The notes beneath the pieces are model-generated. The model made no database searches and had not been told where the DNA came from. It worked only from the letters and a program-made list of their open reading frames with translations. A stretch of 64,000 nucleotides of DNA. Origin: Chromohalobacter sp. 11-W. GTDB lineage: Bacteria > Pseudomonadota > Gammaproteobacteria > Pseudomonadales > Halomonadaceae. Shown piece after piece: positions 17,641-26,835 of the stretch (the first letter of the stretch is position 1; the number at the start of each line of letters is the position of its first letter). Both the position numbers and the translations under genes were made by a program. The stretch is taken from contig NZ_JARANZ010000011.1 of assembly GCF_029889905.1 (NCBI RefSeq), positions 1 to 64,000 on the forward strand, in the 5' to 3' direction.

Positions 17641-18419
17641 ATGACGCATCCGCGCCCGTCCTGACGGCACGCGGTGTCCGCCTGGGCTTTGCCGACGACG
17701 TCGTGCTCGACGACATCGACCTCGACGTGGCACCGCGCGAATTCGTGGCCATGGTTGGTGCCTCGGGTGTCGGCAAGTCCACCCTGCTACGTGCTTTCGC
17801 CGGCCTGCTGACCCCACTGCGCGGCGACGTTCACCTCTCCACCGCCGATGCACCGGCGAGCCGTACCTGGTCGATGGTCTTCCAAGCACCGAGACTATTT
17901 CCTTGGCGGCGCGTACGCGCCAATGTCGAGCTGGGTCTAGAGGGATTGGGGTTATCGCGCGACGAGCGTCGTGCTCGGGCCTTGGAGCCTCTTTCGCTGG
18001 TAGGGCTCGAGGAGCTCGCCGAACGCTGGCCACGCACACTTTCCGGCGGCCAGCAGCAACGCGTGGGAATTGCCCGAGCACTGGCAGTGAAGCCACGGAT
18101 CCTGTTCATGGACGAGCCATTCTCGGCGCTTGACGCCCTGACCCGCCAGCGCCTGCAGGGCGAGCTCACCGAACTGCGCCAGCGTAGCGACGCAGCGATC
18201 GTCTTCGTCACCCACGACATCGAGGAAGCCGTACTGCTCGCCGACCGCGTCGTGGTTCTGGCCCAACCCGGAAACGGCAAACCCGCCGGGGTGCGTGATA
18301 TCGTCGCCATCGACCTGGCGCTCGCCCAACGCCGCGAGCAAAGCGGTTTCCGCGATCATGTGCAGCGCCTGGAACGTCATATCGGTGTTGCTACCACTCC
18401 CGAGGAGAAGACCTCATGA
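17637..18419 (+). CDS. ABC importer ATPase (SsuB/TauB-like)
   Basis: A 260-residue ATPase with Walker A VGASGVGKST (about residues 41-50), Q-loop MVFQAPRLFPWRRV, signature LSGGQQQRVGIARAL, Walker B ILFMDEPFSALD and switch His in FVTHDIEEAV. The PRLFPWRRV block after the Q-loop is typical of the nitrate/sulfonate/taurine importer ATPases. The ATG overlaps the permease stop; a GTG 9 bp upstream with GGAGGG before it is an alternative start adding three residues. The DsrE-like gene overlaps its stop by 4 bp. Confidence 0.9.
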   Translation: MNDASAPVLTARGVRLGFADDVVLDDIDLDVAPREFVAMVGASGVGKSTLLRAFAGLLTPLRGDVHLSTADAPASRTWSMVFQAPRLFPWRRVRANVELGLEGLGLSRDERRARALEPLSLVGLEELAERWPRTLSGGQQQRVGIARALAVKPRILFMDEPFSALDALTRQRLQGELTELRQRSDAAIVFVTHDIEEAVLLADRVVVLAQPGNGKPAGVRDIVAIDLALAQRREQSGFRDHVQRLERHIGVATTPEEKTS

Positions 18420-18718
18420 GCTCCCTGCATGTCGTGCTGCATGCCCCCACCGCCGACGGCCTCGCCCGCGCACGGCGCAACGCCCTCAACTTGGTCAAGG
18501 CTCGTCCTGAGGCCGAGGTGCTGATCGTGGCCAACGGCGCTGCCGTGGTCGCCGCATTGGAAACTCCCGACCCCGCCAGCGATACCTGGCTACGACTTTG
18601 CCGCAATACCCTGGTCGCCCAAAATCTGAGCAATACCGCTGGCCTCAAGGAAATTGAAGCCGCTGTAGTCACGCTTGCCGAGTTACAGGCGCAGGGCTGG
18701 GCCTATATCCGTGCTTGA
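18416..18718 (+). CDS. DsrE-like small protein in ABC operon
   Basis: A 100-residue soluble protein with DsrE/F-like fold features: an N-terminal beta-strand and helix (SLHVVLHAPTADGLARARRNALNLVKARPEA), the strand EVLIVANGAAVVAALE, and the late block WLRLCRNTLVAQNL resembling the 'C.nsl' region of the family, where the Cys is the sulfur-carrying residue. It starts in an ATGA overlap with the ATPase gene, so production is tied to the importer. DsrE proteins relay sulfur or bind cofactors; a role in handling the imported ligand is inference. Downstream, a peroxiredoxin gene begins after 181 bp. Confidence 0.65.
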   Translation: MSSLHVVLHAPTADGLARARRNALNLVKARPEAEVLIVANGAAVVAALETPDPASDTWLRLCRNTLVAQNLSNTAGLKEIEAAVVTLAELQAQGWAYIRA

Positions 18719-18899
18719 TTCGTGACGCGGCCCCTTGTGTTGGTCGCCACGCGTCACCATGTGATGGAGAGAGGGCGCGGGAAGCGCCACGCATGGGCAA
18801 ATACCCAAGACGCATTTGCTTAGCGAAATCCATTGTTTCCCATGCCCTGGTTCGTGATGCGATGCTCAATGCTTCGCCAATCAGTGAAAGGAGGATGCC

Positions 18900-19532
18900 A
18901 TGGCACTACAACTCGGCGATATTGCCCCGGATTTCACCCAGGACAGCACCGACGGAACGATCAACTTCCACGAATGGGCAGGCGATAACTGGGTCATCCT
19001 GTTCTCGCATCCCAAGGATTTCACGCCGGTATGCACCACCGAGCTCGGTGAAGTGTCACGCCTGAAGCCGGAATTCGAGAAGCGCAACGCCAAGGCCATG
19101 GGGCTCTCCGTCGACCCACTGGAGGATCACAAGGCATGGGAAGGCGATATCAAGGAAACCCAGGGCCATGGCCTGAACTTTCCGCTGCTGGCGGACGCTG
19201 ATCGCAAGGTCAGCTCGCTGTATGGGATGATTCATCCCAACGCCAACGACACCCTGACGGTGCGTAGCGTCTTCATCATCGACCCCAGCAAGAAAGTGCG
19301 CCTGACGCTGACCTACCCGGCCAGCACCGGCCGCAACTTCGCGGAGATCCTGCGTGTGCTGGACAGCCTTCAGCTGACCGACAGTCAGAAGGTCGCCACA
19401 CCGGTGAACTGGACCGAAGGCGACGACTGCATCATCGTGCCGTCGGTCGACAACGAGAAGGCCAAGGAACTCTTCCCGCAAGGCTGGGACGAGAAGAAGC
19501 CATATCTGCGCATGGTCAAGCTGCAGAAGTAA
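18900..19532 (+). CDS. 1-Cys peroxiredoxin (Prx6 type)
   Basis: A 210-residue thiol peroxidase that reduces H2O2 and organic peroxides. The peroxidatic Cys is C45 in SHPKDFTPVCTTELGEV, with the active-site Thr and the later Arg in TLTVRSVFIIDPSKKVRLTLTYP. The only other Cys lies in GDDCIIVPS, not at the resolving position of 2-Cys enzymes, so the 1-Cys Prx6 mechanism is indicated; the long C-terminal domain (about residues 150-210) is also Prx6-like. It has an excellent ribosome site (AAAGGAGG) and a strong terminator after it. The 181 bp before it hold no gene. Confidence 0.93.
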   Translation: MALQLGDIAPDFTQDSTDGTINFHEWAGDNWVILFSHPKDFTPVCTTELGEVSRLKPEFEKRNAKAMGLSVDPLEDHKAWEGDIKETQGHGLNFPLLADADRKVSSLYGMIHPNANDTLTVRSVFIIDPSKKVRLTLTYPASTGRNFAEILRVLDSLQLTDSQKVATPVNWTEGDDCIIVPSVDNEKAKELFPQGWDEKKPYLRMVKLQK

Positions 19533-19559
19533 CGTGCGCCATCTATAGCGCCGTACTCC

Positions 19560-19591
19560 CGATCGCCCGTGGCTTAGGCCACGGGCGATCG
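19560..19591 (+). terminator. Terminator of the peroxiredoxin gene
   Basis: Perfect 14-bp stem CGATCGCCCGTGGC (19560-19573) / GCCACGGGCGATCG (19578-19591) with a 4-base loop, 28 bp after the stop, followed by TCGTTT. Confidence 0.82.
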
Positions 19592-19905
19592 TCGTTTGGC
19601 GGGGCGCCGCCCAGTTGGGTGCCGCCCTTTCACCCTGCAAGCGCGCACCAGATACACCACCCGGTAGGTGATGAACAACAGCAAGATAGCGATCTTGAAA
19701 CTGGCCTTGATGCGCATGGAGGTCTCGATTCACGTCTCGGTCGTCTTGTCTGACGACGAGTTAACCAGCGGGATGTTAAGAAACGTTGACGCCGAGGTGG
19801 GCAGCCGTACCCAATATCGACACCCGGCCCGCTAACTTGAGCGTGAACACCTCTTTTCTATAAAAAACTTCTTATTCAGAGCCTGTCGATAAAACCGACC
19901 CTTAC
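19592..19905. other. Intergenic gap, no gene seen
   Basis: About 310 bp between the terminator and the end of the amidohydrolase gene. A 47-codon frame on the minus strand (19574-19717) has one hydrophobic stretch but no ribosome site and ends inside the terminator stem, so it is not called. Nothing else was recognised. Confidence 0.5.
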
Positions 19906-20925
19906 TCAGCCTTGGGTCAGCCCCTCGAAAAAGCTCACGGCATTGGCTTCCAGACCCTCGAGGTAATAGCCACCTTCCTGCACCACGAGCGTCGGCAGAT
20001 CGAGTTCGGCCACCACGCGCCCGAGCGTGCCAAACCCTGGCGTAGAGACCGCCACCTTGGCCTGCGGGTCTCGCTCATGAATGTCGAAGCCCAACGCCAG
20101 TACCAGCGCGTCCGGTTCGAACAACCGAATGGCCTGACAAGCCTCGTCCAAACGTTCGAAGAAAACCGCTTCAGAGGAACCGTGTGGCATCGGCAGGTTG
20201 AGATTGTAGCCTTCTCCCGCACCGTGGCCACGCTCGTCTTCGAACCCCGTCACCGCCGGATAGAAGTTAGTGGTATCGCCATGAATCGAGATGTACATCA
20301 CGTCATTTCGTTTATAGAAGATTTCTTGCACGCCCTGTCCATGGTGCATATCGGTATCCAGCACCACGACGCGCGGATAGCGTGTGGTCAGCCGCTGCGC
20401 GGCGATGGCAGTGTTGTTGAGAAAGCAAAAGCCGCCGGCGGCATCGGCGCGGGCGTGATGCCCCGGCGGCCGTGACAGTGCATAGGCCTGACGTTCCCCA
20501 TGATTGAGCGCATCGGCCGCGGCAATCGCGCTTTGCGCCGACCAATACGCAGATGCCCAGGTCGCCGCCCCTACCGGCGCACTGCCATCCGCCAGGTAAC
20601 GCCCTGCCTCGGCCAGCACACCGCGCAAGGCATTGGGCGAGCGCACGAAGACATTGGACATGACCTCGTCGCCCCAGTCGTCTCCCAACGCGGCCCAGCG
20701 CCGGTGAGCGCTTTCCAGAAAGCGCAGGTACGGCAGATGATGCACAGCGCGAATCGCCGCCAGGCCGCTATCAGGCGGCGTGCGCACCTCGAACCCCAGC
20801 CGCTGAACGGCGCTCAGCAAGCCCTCGAGGCGCGCCGGAATCTCCTGAGGTTCACGCAGCTTACCGCGCGAAAAGTAGAGCCGAGGGTGATGACGCCACT
20901 GCTCGGTGTGAAAGAAGGTCTTCAT
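19906..20925 (-). CDS. Histone deacetylase-family acetylpolyamine amidohydrolase
   Basis: A 339-residue zinc hydrolase of the class II HDAC/AphA family that removes acetyl groups from acetylpolyamines or similar amides in the cytosol. Active-site blocks: SRPPGHHARADAAGGFCFLNNTA (the tandem His of the charge relay), VVLDTDMHHGQGVQEIF (Asp and His zinc ligands) and LALGFDIHERDP (second Asp ligand). The start follows CAGGAGG at good spacing. Length and the PPGHHA and GFCFLNN blocks favour polyamine amidohydrolases over acetoin-utilisation proteins. The neighbouring EamA gene on the same strand is more than 80 bp away and may be independent. Confidence 0.88.
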   Translation of the reverse strand: MKTFFHTEQWRHHPRLYFSRGKLREPQEIPARLEGLLSAVQRLGFEVRTPPDSGLAAIRAVHHLPYLRFLESAHRRWAALGDDWGDEVMSNVFVRSPNALRGVLAEAGRYLADGSAPVGAATWASAYWSAQSAIAAADALNHGERQAYALSRPPGHHARADAAGGFCFLNNTAIAAQRLTTRYPRVVVLDTDMHHGQGVQEIFYKRNDVMYISIHGDTTNFYPAVTGFEDERGHGAGEGYNLNLPMPHGSSEAVFFERLDEACQAIRLFEPDALVLALGFDIHERDPQAKVAVSTPGFGTLGRVVAELDLPTLVVQEGGYYLEGLEANAVSFFEGLTQG

Positions 20926-21011
20926 GATCGTGCCTCCTGCGGGTCGGTCTCGATAACGCTGCAAGATACGCGCCGAGAATCACCGAAACCGCCTCGATCA
21001 TGCCGGCGGTT

Positions 21012-21887
21012 TTATGTCGTGGGGCGCGCCTTGATGGCCACCTGCCGTTCATACAAGGCAATGGCGACGCCGCTGCCGATGATCACCAAGGCACCGATGA
21101 AGACCCAAACATCCGGCACTTCATCCCATAACCACCAGCCCAGCAGCACGGCCCAGACCATGGCGGTGTAATCGAACGGCGCTGCCAGCGCCGCCGGGGC
21201 GTAACGAAACGCCAGCGTGATGCACGACACCGCGCCGACGCCGAAGATGCCAGAGCCAATGAAGCCCAGCCATGCCACGCCCTCAGGCATCCGCCAGACG
21301 CCGGGCAATAGCATCGCACTGACGATCAGAGGCACCAGGGTGGCGTAAAAGACCATCGCCCACAGACTTTCCTTACCGCCGTAACGCCGCGCCGTGATCA
21401 TCATCAGGGCATAGCACACCGCCGCACCGACGACGATCAACGCACCCCACTGGAAGCCCGCCGCGCCAGGACGCACCACGACCAGAACGCCGGCGAAGCC
21501 CACCAGCGAGGCAATGAACGGTAAACGCTCGACACGCTCCTTGAGCAGCGGCCCGGACAACAGCGTCACGAACAACGGCGCGGCGAAGGCAATGGCGGTG
21601 GTTTCCGCCAATGGCAGAAGGGTCAAGCCGGTGACGAAGCAGAACATCGTGCCGGCAAAGATCAACCCTCGCAGGAGATGCACCCCCGGTCGCCGGGTCT
21701 TGAGCTTTTGCCAGCCGCCGTTGAAACGTGCCAACAATGCGATCAGCGGCAGCGAGATCAAGGTACGGAAGAAGATGATCTGAATCGGGTCGTACGTGGC
21801 GCCTAGCCACTTGGAAATCGCATCGCCAAGCGCAAGGCACAATACCCCGGCGCACATGATCAAGATTCCCAGCAGGGACGGCGACAT
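21012..21887 (-). CDS. EamA/DMT-family transporter
   Basis: A 291-residue drug/metabolite transporter with two EamA repeats. The start at 21887 has ATGGAGGTGGGT in front, a good ribosome site; the frame runs further upstream without conservation. Blocks such as LALGDAISKWLGATYDPIQIIFFRTLISLP and AETTAIAFAAPLFVTLLSGPLLKERV are typical of the RhaT/RarD-like DMT group of probable S-adenosylmethionine or metabolite carriers. No adjacent regulator. Direction and substrate are unknown. Confidence 0.82.
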   Translation of the reverse strand: MSPSLLGILIMCAGVLCLALGDAISKWLGATYDPIQIIFFRTLISLPLIALLARFNGGWQKLKTRRPGVHLLRGLIFAGTMFCFVTGLTLLPLAETTAIAFAAPLFVTLLSGPLLKERVERLPFIASLVGFAGVLVVVRPGAAGFQWGALIVVGAAVCYALMMITARRYGGKESLWAMVFYATLVPLIVSAMLLPGVWRMPEGVAWLGFIGSGIFGVGAVSCITLAFRYAPAALAAPFDYTAMVWAVLLGWWLWDEVPDVWVFIGALVIIGSGVAIALYERQVAIKARPTT

Positions 21888-22097
21888 ACCCACCTCCATG
21901 AAGAAAGACCACGCGGCGCCTATCGCAATGCGCCCCGCTACGTGTAATGGAAACGGCCCGAAGAATCGGCCCTTGAGCATAGCCGAATCGTATGCGCACC
22001 GCGATGGTGCAAAAAGAGGTATGCCGCATATCGGCACCAAAACGTGCATAATCGGGGATAGATTCCCGTTTATTCACCCGACGTACGCAAGAGAGTC

Positions 22098-22682
22098 ATG
22101 ACGCTCGATACCACCGCGATCAACCAGCAAATGACGCATTTCAACGACCATGAGGCGATCTGGCTGTTCGGCTATGGTTCTCTGATCTGGAAGGCGGATT
22201 TCTCGTTTCTGGAGAGTCGGCCGGCGCATATCATCGGCTGGGAAAGACGTTTCTGGCAGGGCTCGCACGACCACCGCGGCACGCCACAGGCGCCGGGCCG
22301 GGTCGCCACACTGACCGAACGCCCCGGCGCGGTCTGCCACGGCATGGCCTACCGTATCACCCAGGACGTGCTCGGCCCGCTGGATGTGCGCGAGAAGAAT
22401 GGCTATCTGCGCGTAGTAACGCCGCTGCACTTCGATGACGTTGAGAGAGAAGAAAACGTCGAGGGCCTGGTCTACCTCGCCAGCGAGGACAACGCCGCCT
22501 TCCTGGGGCCGGCGCCGGACACCGCCATCGCCCGGCAGATCGCCGAATCTCACGGCCCCAGCGGCCCTAATCGCGATTATCTGCTCAACCTGGCCCAAGC
22601 GCTGCGCGAGATGGGGCATGACGACCCGCACATCTTCGCCCTGGAGCGTGAATTGCTCGCGTTACCTCCTCAGCCGGCGTGA
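22098..22682 (+). CDS. ChaC-like gamma-glutamylcyclotransferase
   Basis: A 194-residue cytosolic enzyme of the ChaC family, which cleaves glutathione to 5-oxoproline and Cys-Gly. The substrate-binding loop FGYGSLIWKADF and GWERRFWQGSHDHRGTP are diagnostic; the catalytic Glu lies in the block around EREENVEGLVY, as in family members. The stop codon is part of a 57-bp sequence repeated at 27579, where the arfB gene ends: chaC and arfB were probably convergent neighbours before the TRAP block came between them. Confidence 0.88.
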   Translation: MTLDTTAINQQMTHFNDHEAIWLFGYGSLIWKADFSFLESRPAHIIGWERRFWQGSHDHRGTPQAPGRVATLTERPGAVCHGMAYRITQDVLGPLDVREKNGYLRVVTPLHFDDVEREENVEGLVYLASEDNAAFLGPAPDTAIARQIAESHGPSGPNRDYLLNLAQALREMGHDDPHIFALERELLALPPQPA

Positions 22683-22728
22683 GACGACACACCGGCCGAC
22701 AGCAGGGTTACGGATTTAACTTGCCACG
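22672..22728. repeat. Left flanking repeat of the TRAP block
   Basis: 57 bp aligning without gaps to 27579-27635 (44 of 57 bases identical). It begins in the last codons of chaC and ends in sequence that, on the minus strand, still reads RGKLNP-stop, a variant of the ArfB C-terminus RGKVET-stop. It therefore holds a relic arfB end. Confidence 0.85.
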
Positions 22729-22763
22729 TAATACGCAAACCCCCATTTAGATAGGTTTTATGG

Positions 22764-24629
22764 TCATCCCCAAAGCTCCCAAAGACCTACCGTCAGGAAC
22801 GGAAATAGACACAGCAGAACCACTACCACCATCGCCCCAGCAATAAATGGCACCACAGCCCTGAATACTGCTGAGGGTGAGACCTTGGCGATCTGTGATG
22901 AGATAAACACCAGAAGCCCCACTGGCGGAGAGACACCGCCGAGCTGCAGCACAATGATCATAATGATACCGAGCTGAACAGGGTCGACCCCAGCGTTGGT
23001 CATCATGGGTAAGAACAGTGGAGCGATGATCAGCATCGCCGGGGTCAAATCGAGAAACATCCCCGCAGCAGCCAAGACCACCAGCAGGATGATGAACAAC
23101 CCAAGTTGACCATCAACGATGGTGCTCGCCCAAGCGACAATCTCCTGGGGGACTTGCTCGGCGATCAGCACCCAGGCGAAGGGCACCGAGGCGGCGATCA
23201 AAAAACCCACCAAGGCGGCGTCGGTCCCGCATTCGGCGAAGGCACGATAGAACTTCTTCCAGCCATATTCGCGGAATACAAACTTGCCGAGGACGAACGT
23301 CCAGATCAACGCTATGACCCCCGCTTCGGTAGCGGTGATAATGCCAAATCGAATTCCTCCCAGAACACCAACGGTAATGACCAGCACCGGTAGGGCACGC
23401 AGGAAGCTACGCCAAACATCGCTCCAGGGGGCTCGAGCAGTGGCCGTCTGGTACTGACGACGCACCGAGATCAAGTAGGAGACCCCCATCAGGACGCCCG
23501 CACAAAGGATTGCTGGCAGGATACCGGCCATGAACAGCCGAGCGATGGAGACATTCGCCACCGAAGCGTAAACCAGCATGGCGATCGCTGGCGGCACGAC
23601 ATTGGGAAGAATTGCCGATGAAGCCGTGACCGCACAGGAGAATGCCGGTGAGTAGCCACGCTGCACCATCTCGGGAACCAGGATCTTAGTGCTACTGGCA
23701 GCGTCGGCGCTCGACGAACCAGAAATACCTCCAACCATCAGGCTATTGAGTACGTTGACGTGGGCCAAGCCACCACGTAAATGGCCAACCATGCTAGAGG
23801 CAAAGTCGATCAGCCGCGTGGAGAGCCCTCCTAAATTGAGCAGGTAGCCGGTCGAAAGGAAGAAAGGGATTGCCAATAGAATGAACTTGGTCGAGCCGGT
23901 GACCATGTTTTGCACTATCGCTGGCGCGGGAAGAATGAACGATGCCGAGTTAGCCAGGAAGACCCCGAACATCAAAGAAAAGGAGACCGGTACACCAACC
24001 CCCAAAGCCACGAAGAATGCGACCAGCATGAGCAGACTAGGCGAAACACCCTGTAGCGGAGCAAGCAAGCCGTGGTCGAGACCAAGATAAAGCAGACCGG
24101 CAATAACCAGTGCCAGAAAATTGCGGACCAGGGTACGCGTGTTGTCAGCATCTCGGGCAAGCAAGAATACCAAGCCAATCAGGCCAAATACCGGGATGAC
24201 CGCATACTTATATGCCTTAGGCCACTCCAAGCTGGCACTGACCCCACCGACCATCTCGGCAAGTTGGTAGCCGCTGAACATCATCATCATTACCGTCAGA
24301 GCCAAGATCAAGCTCTGGATGAAGCCCAGTAGGCCTGACGACCAACCCGATAAATTCTTGGTCAAAAAATCAGCGGCGACGTGGCGCTGCTGGCGGATAC
24401 CTAACGCCGCGCCAAGGAAGATCAACCAAGTGAACGACCAAACCGCGAACTCGGCGGTCCACGAAAAGGCGTCATTGAATACATAGCGCGAGACTACGCC
24501 AGCGAATACGTCTATCGTCATCGCCAGCAAGTTGACGAAGATTAGCAGGCGGACCACCGACTCCAGCCCAGCAGCGGCGCGACCAAGACTCAACAAAGGC
24601 AGCGTGTGTGAAAGGCGATAGGCTGACAT
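22764..24629 (-). CDS. TRAP transporter fused permease (DctQ-DctM)
   Basis: A 621-residue membrane protein joining the small and large TRAP permease subunits. Residues about 1-170 form the DctQ part (LESVVRLLIFVNLLAMTIDVFAGVVSRYVFNDAFSWTAE; WLIFLGAALGIRQQRHVAADF), and from about 190 onward the DctM part (GVPVSFSLMFGVFLANSASF; GISGSSSADAASSTKILVPEM; LQLGGVSPPVGLLVFISSQIAKVS). The start at MSAYRLSHTLP avoids a long unconserved extension. The binding protein gene lies upstream on the same strand, and the SDR and GntR genes complete the block. It imports a carboxylate using the Na+ gradient; the SDR suggests a sugar acid. Confidence 0.9.
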   Translation of the reverse strand: MSAYRLSHTLPLLSLGRAAAGLESVVRLLIFVNLLAMTIDVFAGVVSRYVFNDAFSWTAEFAVWSFTWLIFLGAALGIRQQRHVAADFLTKNLSGWSSGLLGFIQSLILALTVMMMMFSGYQLAEMVGGVSASLEWPKAYKYAVIPVFGLIGLVFLLARDADNTRTLVRNFLALVIAGLLYLGLDHGLLAPLQGVSPSLLMLVAFFVALGVGVPVSFSLMFGVFLANSASFILPAPAIVQNMVTGSTKFILLAIPFFLSTGYLLNLGGLSTRLIDFASSMVGHLRGGLAHVNVLNSLMVGGISGSSSADAASSTKILVPEMVQRGYSPAFSCAVTASSAILPNVVPPAIAMLVYASVANVSIARLFMAGILPAILCAGVLMGVSYLISVRRQYQTATARAPWSDVWRSFLRALPVLVITVGVLGGIRFGIITATEAGVIALIWTFVLGKFVFREYGWKKFYRAFAECGTDAALVGFLIAASVPFAWVLIAEQVPQEIVAWASTIVDGQLGLFIILLVVLAAAGMFLDLTPAMLIIAPLFLPMMTNAGVDPVQLGIIMIIVLQLGGVSPPVGLLVFISSQIAKVSPSAVFRAVVPFIAGAMVVVVLLCLFPFLTVGLWELWG

Positions 24630-24711
24630 TCGATACGCTCCAGAATGGCAACGCCATTGAGGTGGAATAGAACGTGCGGCCCCGCCATTGTGGCGGGGCC
24701 GCTTCCAAGGT

Positions 24712-25713
24712 TCAGTCGGCGTTCTCAATCAGCGAGACGAGTGCCTTGCCGTCGGGAATTTTCTTGGTGTACTCCTCTCTGACGGGCTGCATAGCTTCTT
24801 TCCAAGGACCTTTATCATCGATCTCAATGATGGTCGCGCCATCCTCGACCGTCTTGGCTAGAGCCGCCTTATCATCTTGCTGACGCATAGCAGGCAGCTG
24901 CTCCTGAACTTCGTTGGCAGCCTTGGTGATCTCTTGCTGGTATTCCTCCGGCAAACGCTGCCACCAGCTTTGTGAAACCACCCAAGTCCCCATCGCATAA
25001 ACGTGTCCAGTTTTCACGTAGTAAGGCGCAACTTCATAGAAGCGATTGGTAAGGTAATTAGTCGCTGTATTATCGAAGAAGTCGATCACCCCTGTTTGCA
25101 TTGAGTTATATATCTCGGGAGCTGGAATCGGCGTAGGATTAGCACCAGCGGCCTTCCACATAGCAACGTGCAAAGGACTCTGGATGACGCGCATCTTTTT
25201 GCCCTTGACGTCATCAATCGAGTGAATCGGAGTGCTGCTCATAAGCTGACGGATACCATTAACCGAAAAGCCCATCAGATGAAACCCTTCGTCCTCGAAC
25301 TTGGGTGCCAACTCATCAGTGAGGGGCTGGTTAATCGCTACCGCTTGTTCATCACTGTTGATCAAATAAGGAAGGTCAAGGACCTGAACTTCGGGCACCC
25401 AGGAAGTCAGCACCGAACTAGTAATGATGCCCATCTGTACGGAGCCGAGCCTAATGCCCTCTGCCGATTCGCTCTCCCCACCGAGAACACTGTTAGGAAA
25501 CAGTTTAATATCGACATTGTCATCAGTTCGCTCACGCACCATATCGGCAAACTTCTTGGCAGCAACGTACTTAGTATTACCCTCTGGCACGTCAAGCGAG
25601 AGCTTGGCGTTATACTCGGCTGCCAAGGCCGAAGTACTAACGACAGAAACAGCCAATGTTGATAACAATGCAGTGAGTATTGGCAGGCGACGGAAGGAGT
25701 GGTTAATTTTCAT
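24712..25713 (-). CDS. TRAP transporter substrate-binding protein (DctP)
   Basis: A 333-residue periplasmic binding protein of the DctP family. A signal peptide (RRLPILTALLSTLAVSVVSTSALAA) is followed by the family core: VPEGNTKYVAAKKFADMVRERTDDNVDIKLFPNSVLG, and GKKMRVIQSPLHVAMWKAAGANPTPIPAPEIYNSMQTGVID, whose Arg contacts the carboxylate of the ligand. The start at 25713 is placed 8 bp after AGGA; a Met 9 bp upstream overlaps that site. It precedes the fused permease gene. Base composition is lower in GC than in the surrounding backbone. Uronate or gluconate-type ligand is inferred from the adjacent SDR. Confidence 0.9.
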   Translation of the reverse strand: MKINHSFRRLPILTALLSTLAVSVVSTSALAAEYNAKLSLDVPEGNTKYVAAKKFADMVRERTDDNVDIKLFPNSVLGGESESAEGIRLGSVQMGIITSSVLTSWVPEVQVLDLPYLINSDEQAVAINQPLTDELAPKFEDEGFHLMGFSVNGIRQLMSSTPIHSIDDVKGKKMRVIQSPLHVAMWKAAGANPTPIPAPEIYNSMQTGVIDFFDNTATNYLTNRFYEVAPYYVKTGHVYAMGTWVVSQSWWQRLPEEYQQEITKAANEVQEQLPAMRQQDDKAALAKTVEDGATIIEIDDKGPWKEAMQPVREEYTKKIPDGKALVSLIENAD

Positions 25714-25820
25714 GATACGCATCCTATTGATGTTATATTTTACATTTCAACGTGTAGGCTAGGAAAATTGTCATTGTCATGAGCAGCAGCTCTATTCGCT
25801 AACCTGTGTGTAGGCGTTCA

Positions 25821-26585
25821 TCAAAGTACGGCGAGCATGCCGCCATCGACGTAGATAATCTGGCCATTGACATAGTTGGAAGCAGGCGACGCTAAGTACA
25901 CCACCGTTCCGACCAAGTCTTCAGGCGTTCCCCAGCGCCGCGATGGTGTACGCCCAGTGATCCAGCCGTTGAAATCGGGGTCATCGACGAGCGGTTGCGT
26001 CATCTCGGTAATCATGTAACCAGGACCAATCGCGTTGGACTGGATACCATGCTCTGCCCATTCCGCCGCCATCGATTGCGTCAATAACCGTACCCCGCCT
26101 TTAGCAGCGGTATAGGCGCCTACAGTAGGACGAGCTACGGAGCTCATCAGCGAGCCAATATTGACTACCTTGCCACCCTGGCCGCGCTCTATCATTTGAC
26201 GTGCGACATTGCGACCGAGCAAGAAAGCACTCGACAAGTTAGTGTTGATGACCGTATCCCACTCATTGCGAGTCAACTCGACCATCGGCTTTCGCAGTTG
26301 CATCCCCGCGTTGTTGACCAGGATATCAATATATACACCATCCTCCTTGAGGTTACCCAGGGCCTTTTCGATAGCGGCTTCGTCCGTAATGTCGAAGGAA
26401 ATTTTCAATACATTGAATCCTTCACTGGACAGCGCTGCGTGGGCCTCATGCAGCTTATCTTGATTGCGCCCATGCAAAATGACTTGAGCCCCGGCTTGTG
26501 CCAACCCCCTCGCCATAGCAAAGCCAAGGCCACCAGATGAACCTGTGATCAGTGCTGTCTTGCCCGATAGATCAAAAATCGTCAT
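25821..26585 (-). CDS. SDR dehydrogenase, gluconate 5-dehydrogenase-like
   Basis: A 254-residue classical short-chain dehydrogenase. The cofactor site is TGSSGGLG near the N-terminus, followed by NNAG, and the catalytic set includes Ser in NIGSLMSSVARP and Y-x-x-x-K in YTAAKGG. Sequence style (FDLSGKTALITGSSGGLGFAMARGLAQAGAQVILHGR; MITEMTQPLVDDPDFNGWITGRTPSRRWGTPEDLVG) is that of IdnO/Ga5DH sugar-acid dehydrogenases. It lies upstream of the TRAP genes on the same strand, so the imported ligand may be oxidised by it. The start follows a Met-rich lead; an alternative lies seven codons upstream. Confidence 0.87.
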   Translation of the reverse strand: MTIFDLSGKTALITGSSGGLGFAMARGLAQAGAQVILHGRNQDKLHEAHAALSSEGFNVLKISFDITDEAAIEKALGNLKEDGVYIDILVNNAGMQLRKPMVELTRNEWDTVINTNLSSAFLLGRNVARQMIERGQGGKVVNIGSLMSSVARPTVGAYTAAKGGVRLLTQSMAAEWAEHGIQSNAIGPGYMITEMTQPLVDDPDFNGWITGRTPSRRWGTPEDLVGTVVYLASPASNYVNGQIIYVDGGMLAVL

Positions 26586-26790
26586 AAGCCGCTTACTCCC
26601 TTGCATCAGGATAGTTAAAGCTGTTGAATAACCGCATCGTCACCCCTAATTTTCAAGGCTTCAGAAGGAGCATCACGGTCATTCCCCGAGCAGCCAAGGC
26701 TAAGGCATTCACCACATGCCACCTTTGTCTAACGCTGCTTTTATGCCCTTAGATTTCGTTGTCTAATAAGAAATATATCGCCAAATTTCA

Positions 26791-26808
26791 AAGTATTCCA
26801 TAATACTT
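26791..26808. promoter_or_regulatory. Candidate operator of the GntR regulator
   Basis: AAGTATTCCATAATACTT: 7-bp arms around CCAT, 28 bp before the GntR start, in the AT-rich divergent region towards the SDR gene. Position and symmetry suggest autoregulation and control of the SDR-TRAP genes. Confidence 0.45.
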
Positions 26809-26835
26809 AAGATTAACGATGGACAGGTAAAAACA

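Noticed and set aside
16879-18419. Assignment of the importer as TauABC or SsuABC by name
   Set aside because: No taurine dioxygenase or sulfonate monooxygenase gene accompanies it, so the ligand is left open.
19574-19717. 47-codon minus-strand frame with a hydrophobic stretch
   Set aside because: No ribosome site, and the frame ends inside the strong terminator of the peroxiredoxin gene.
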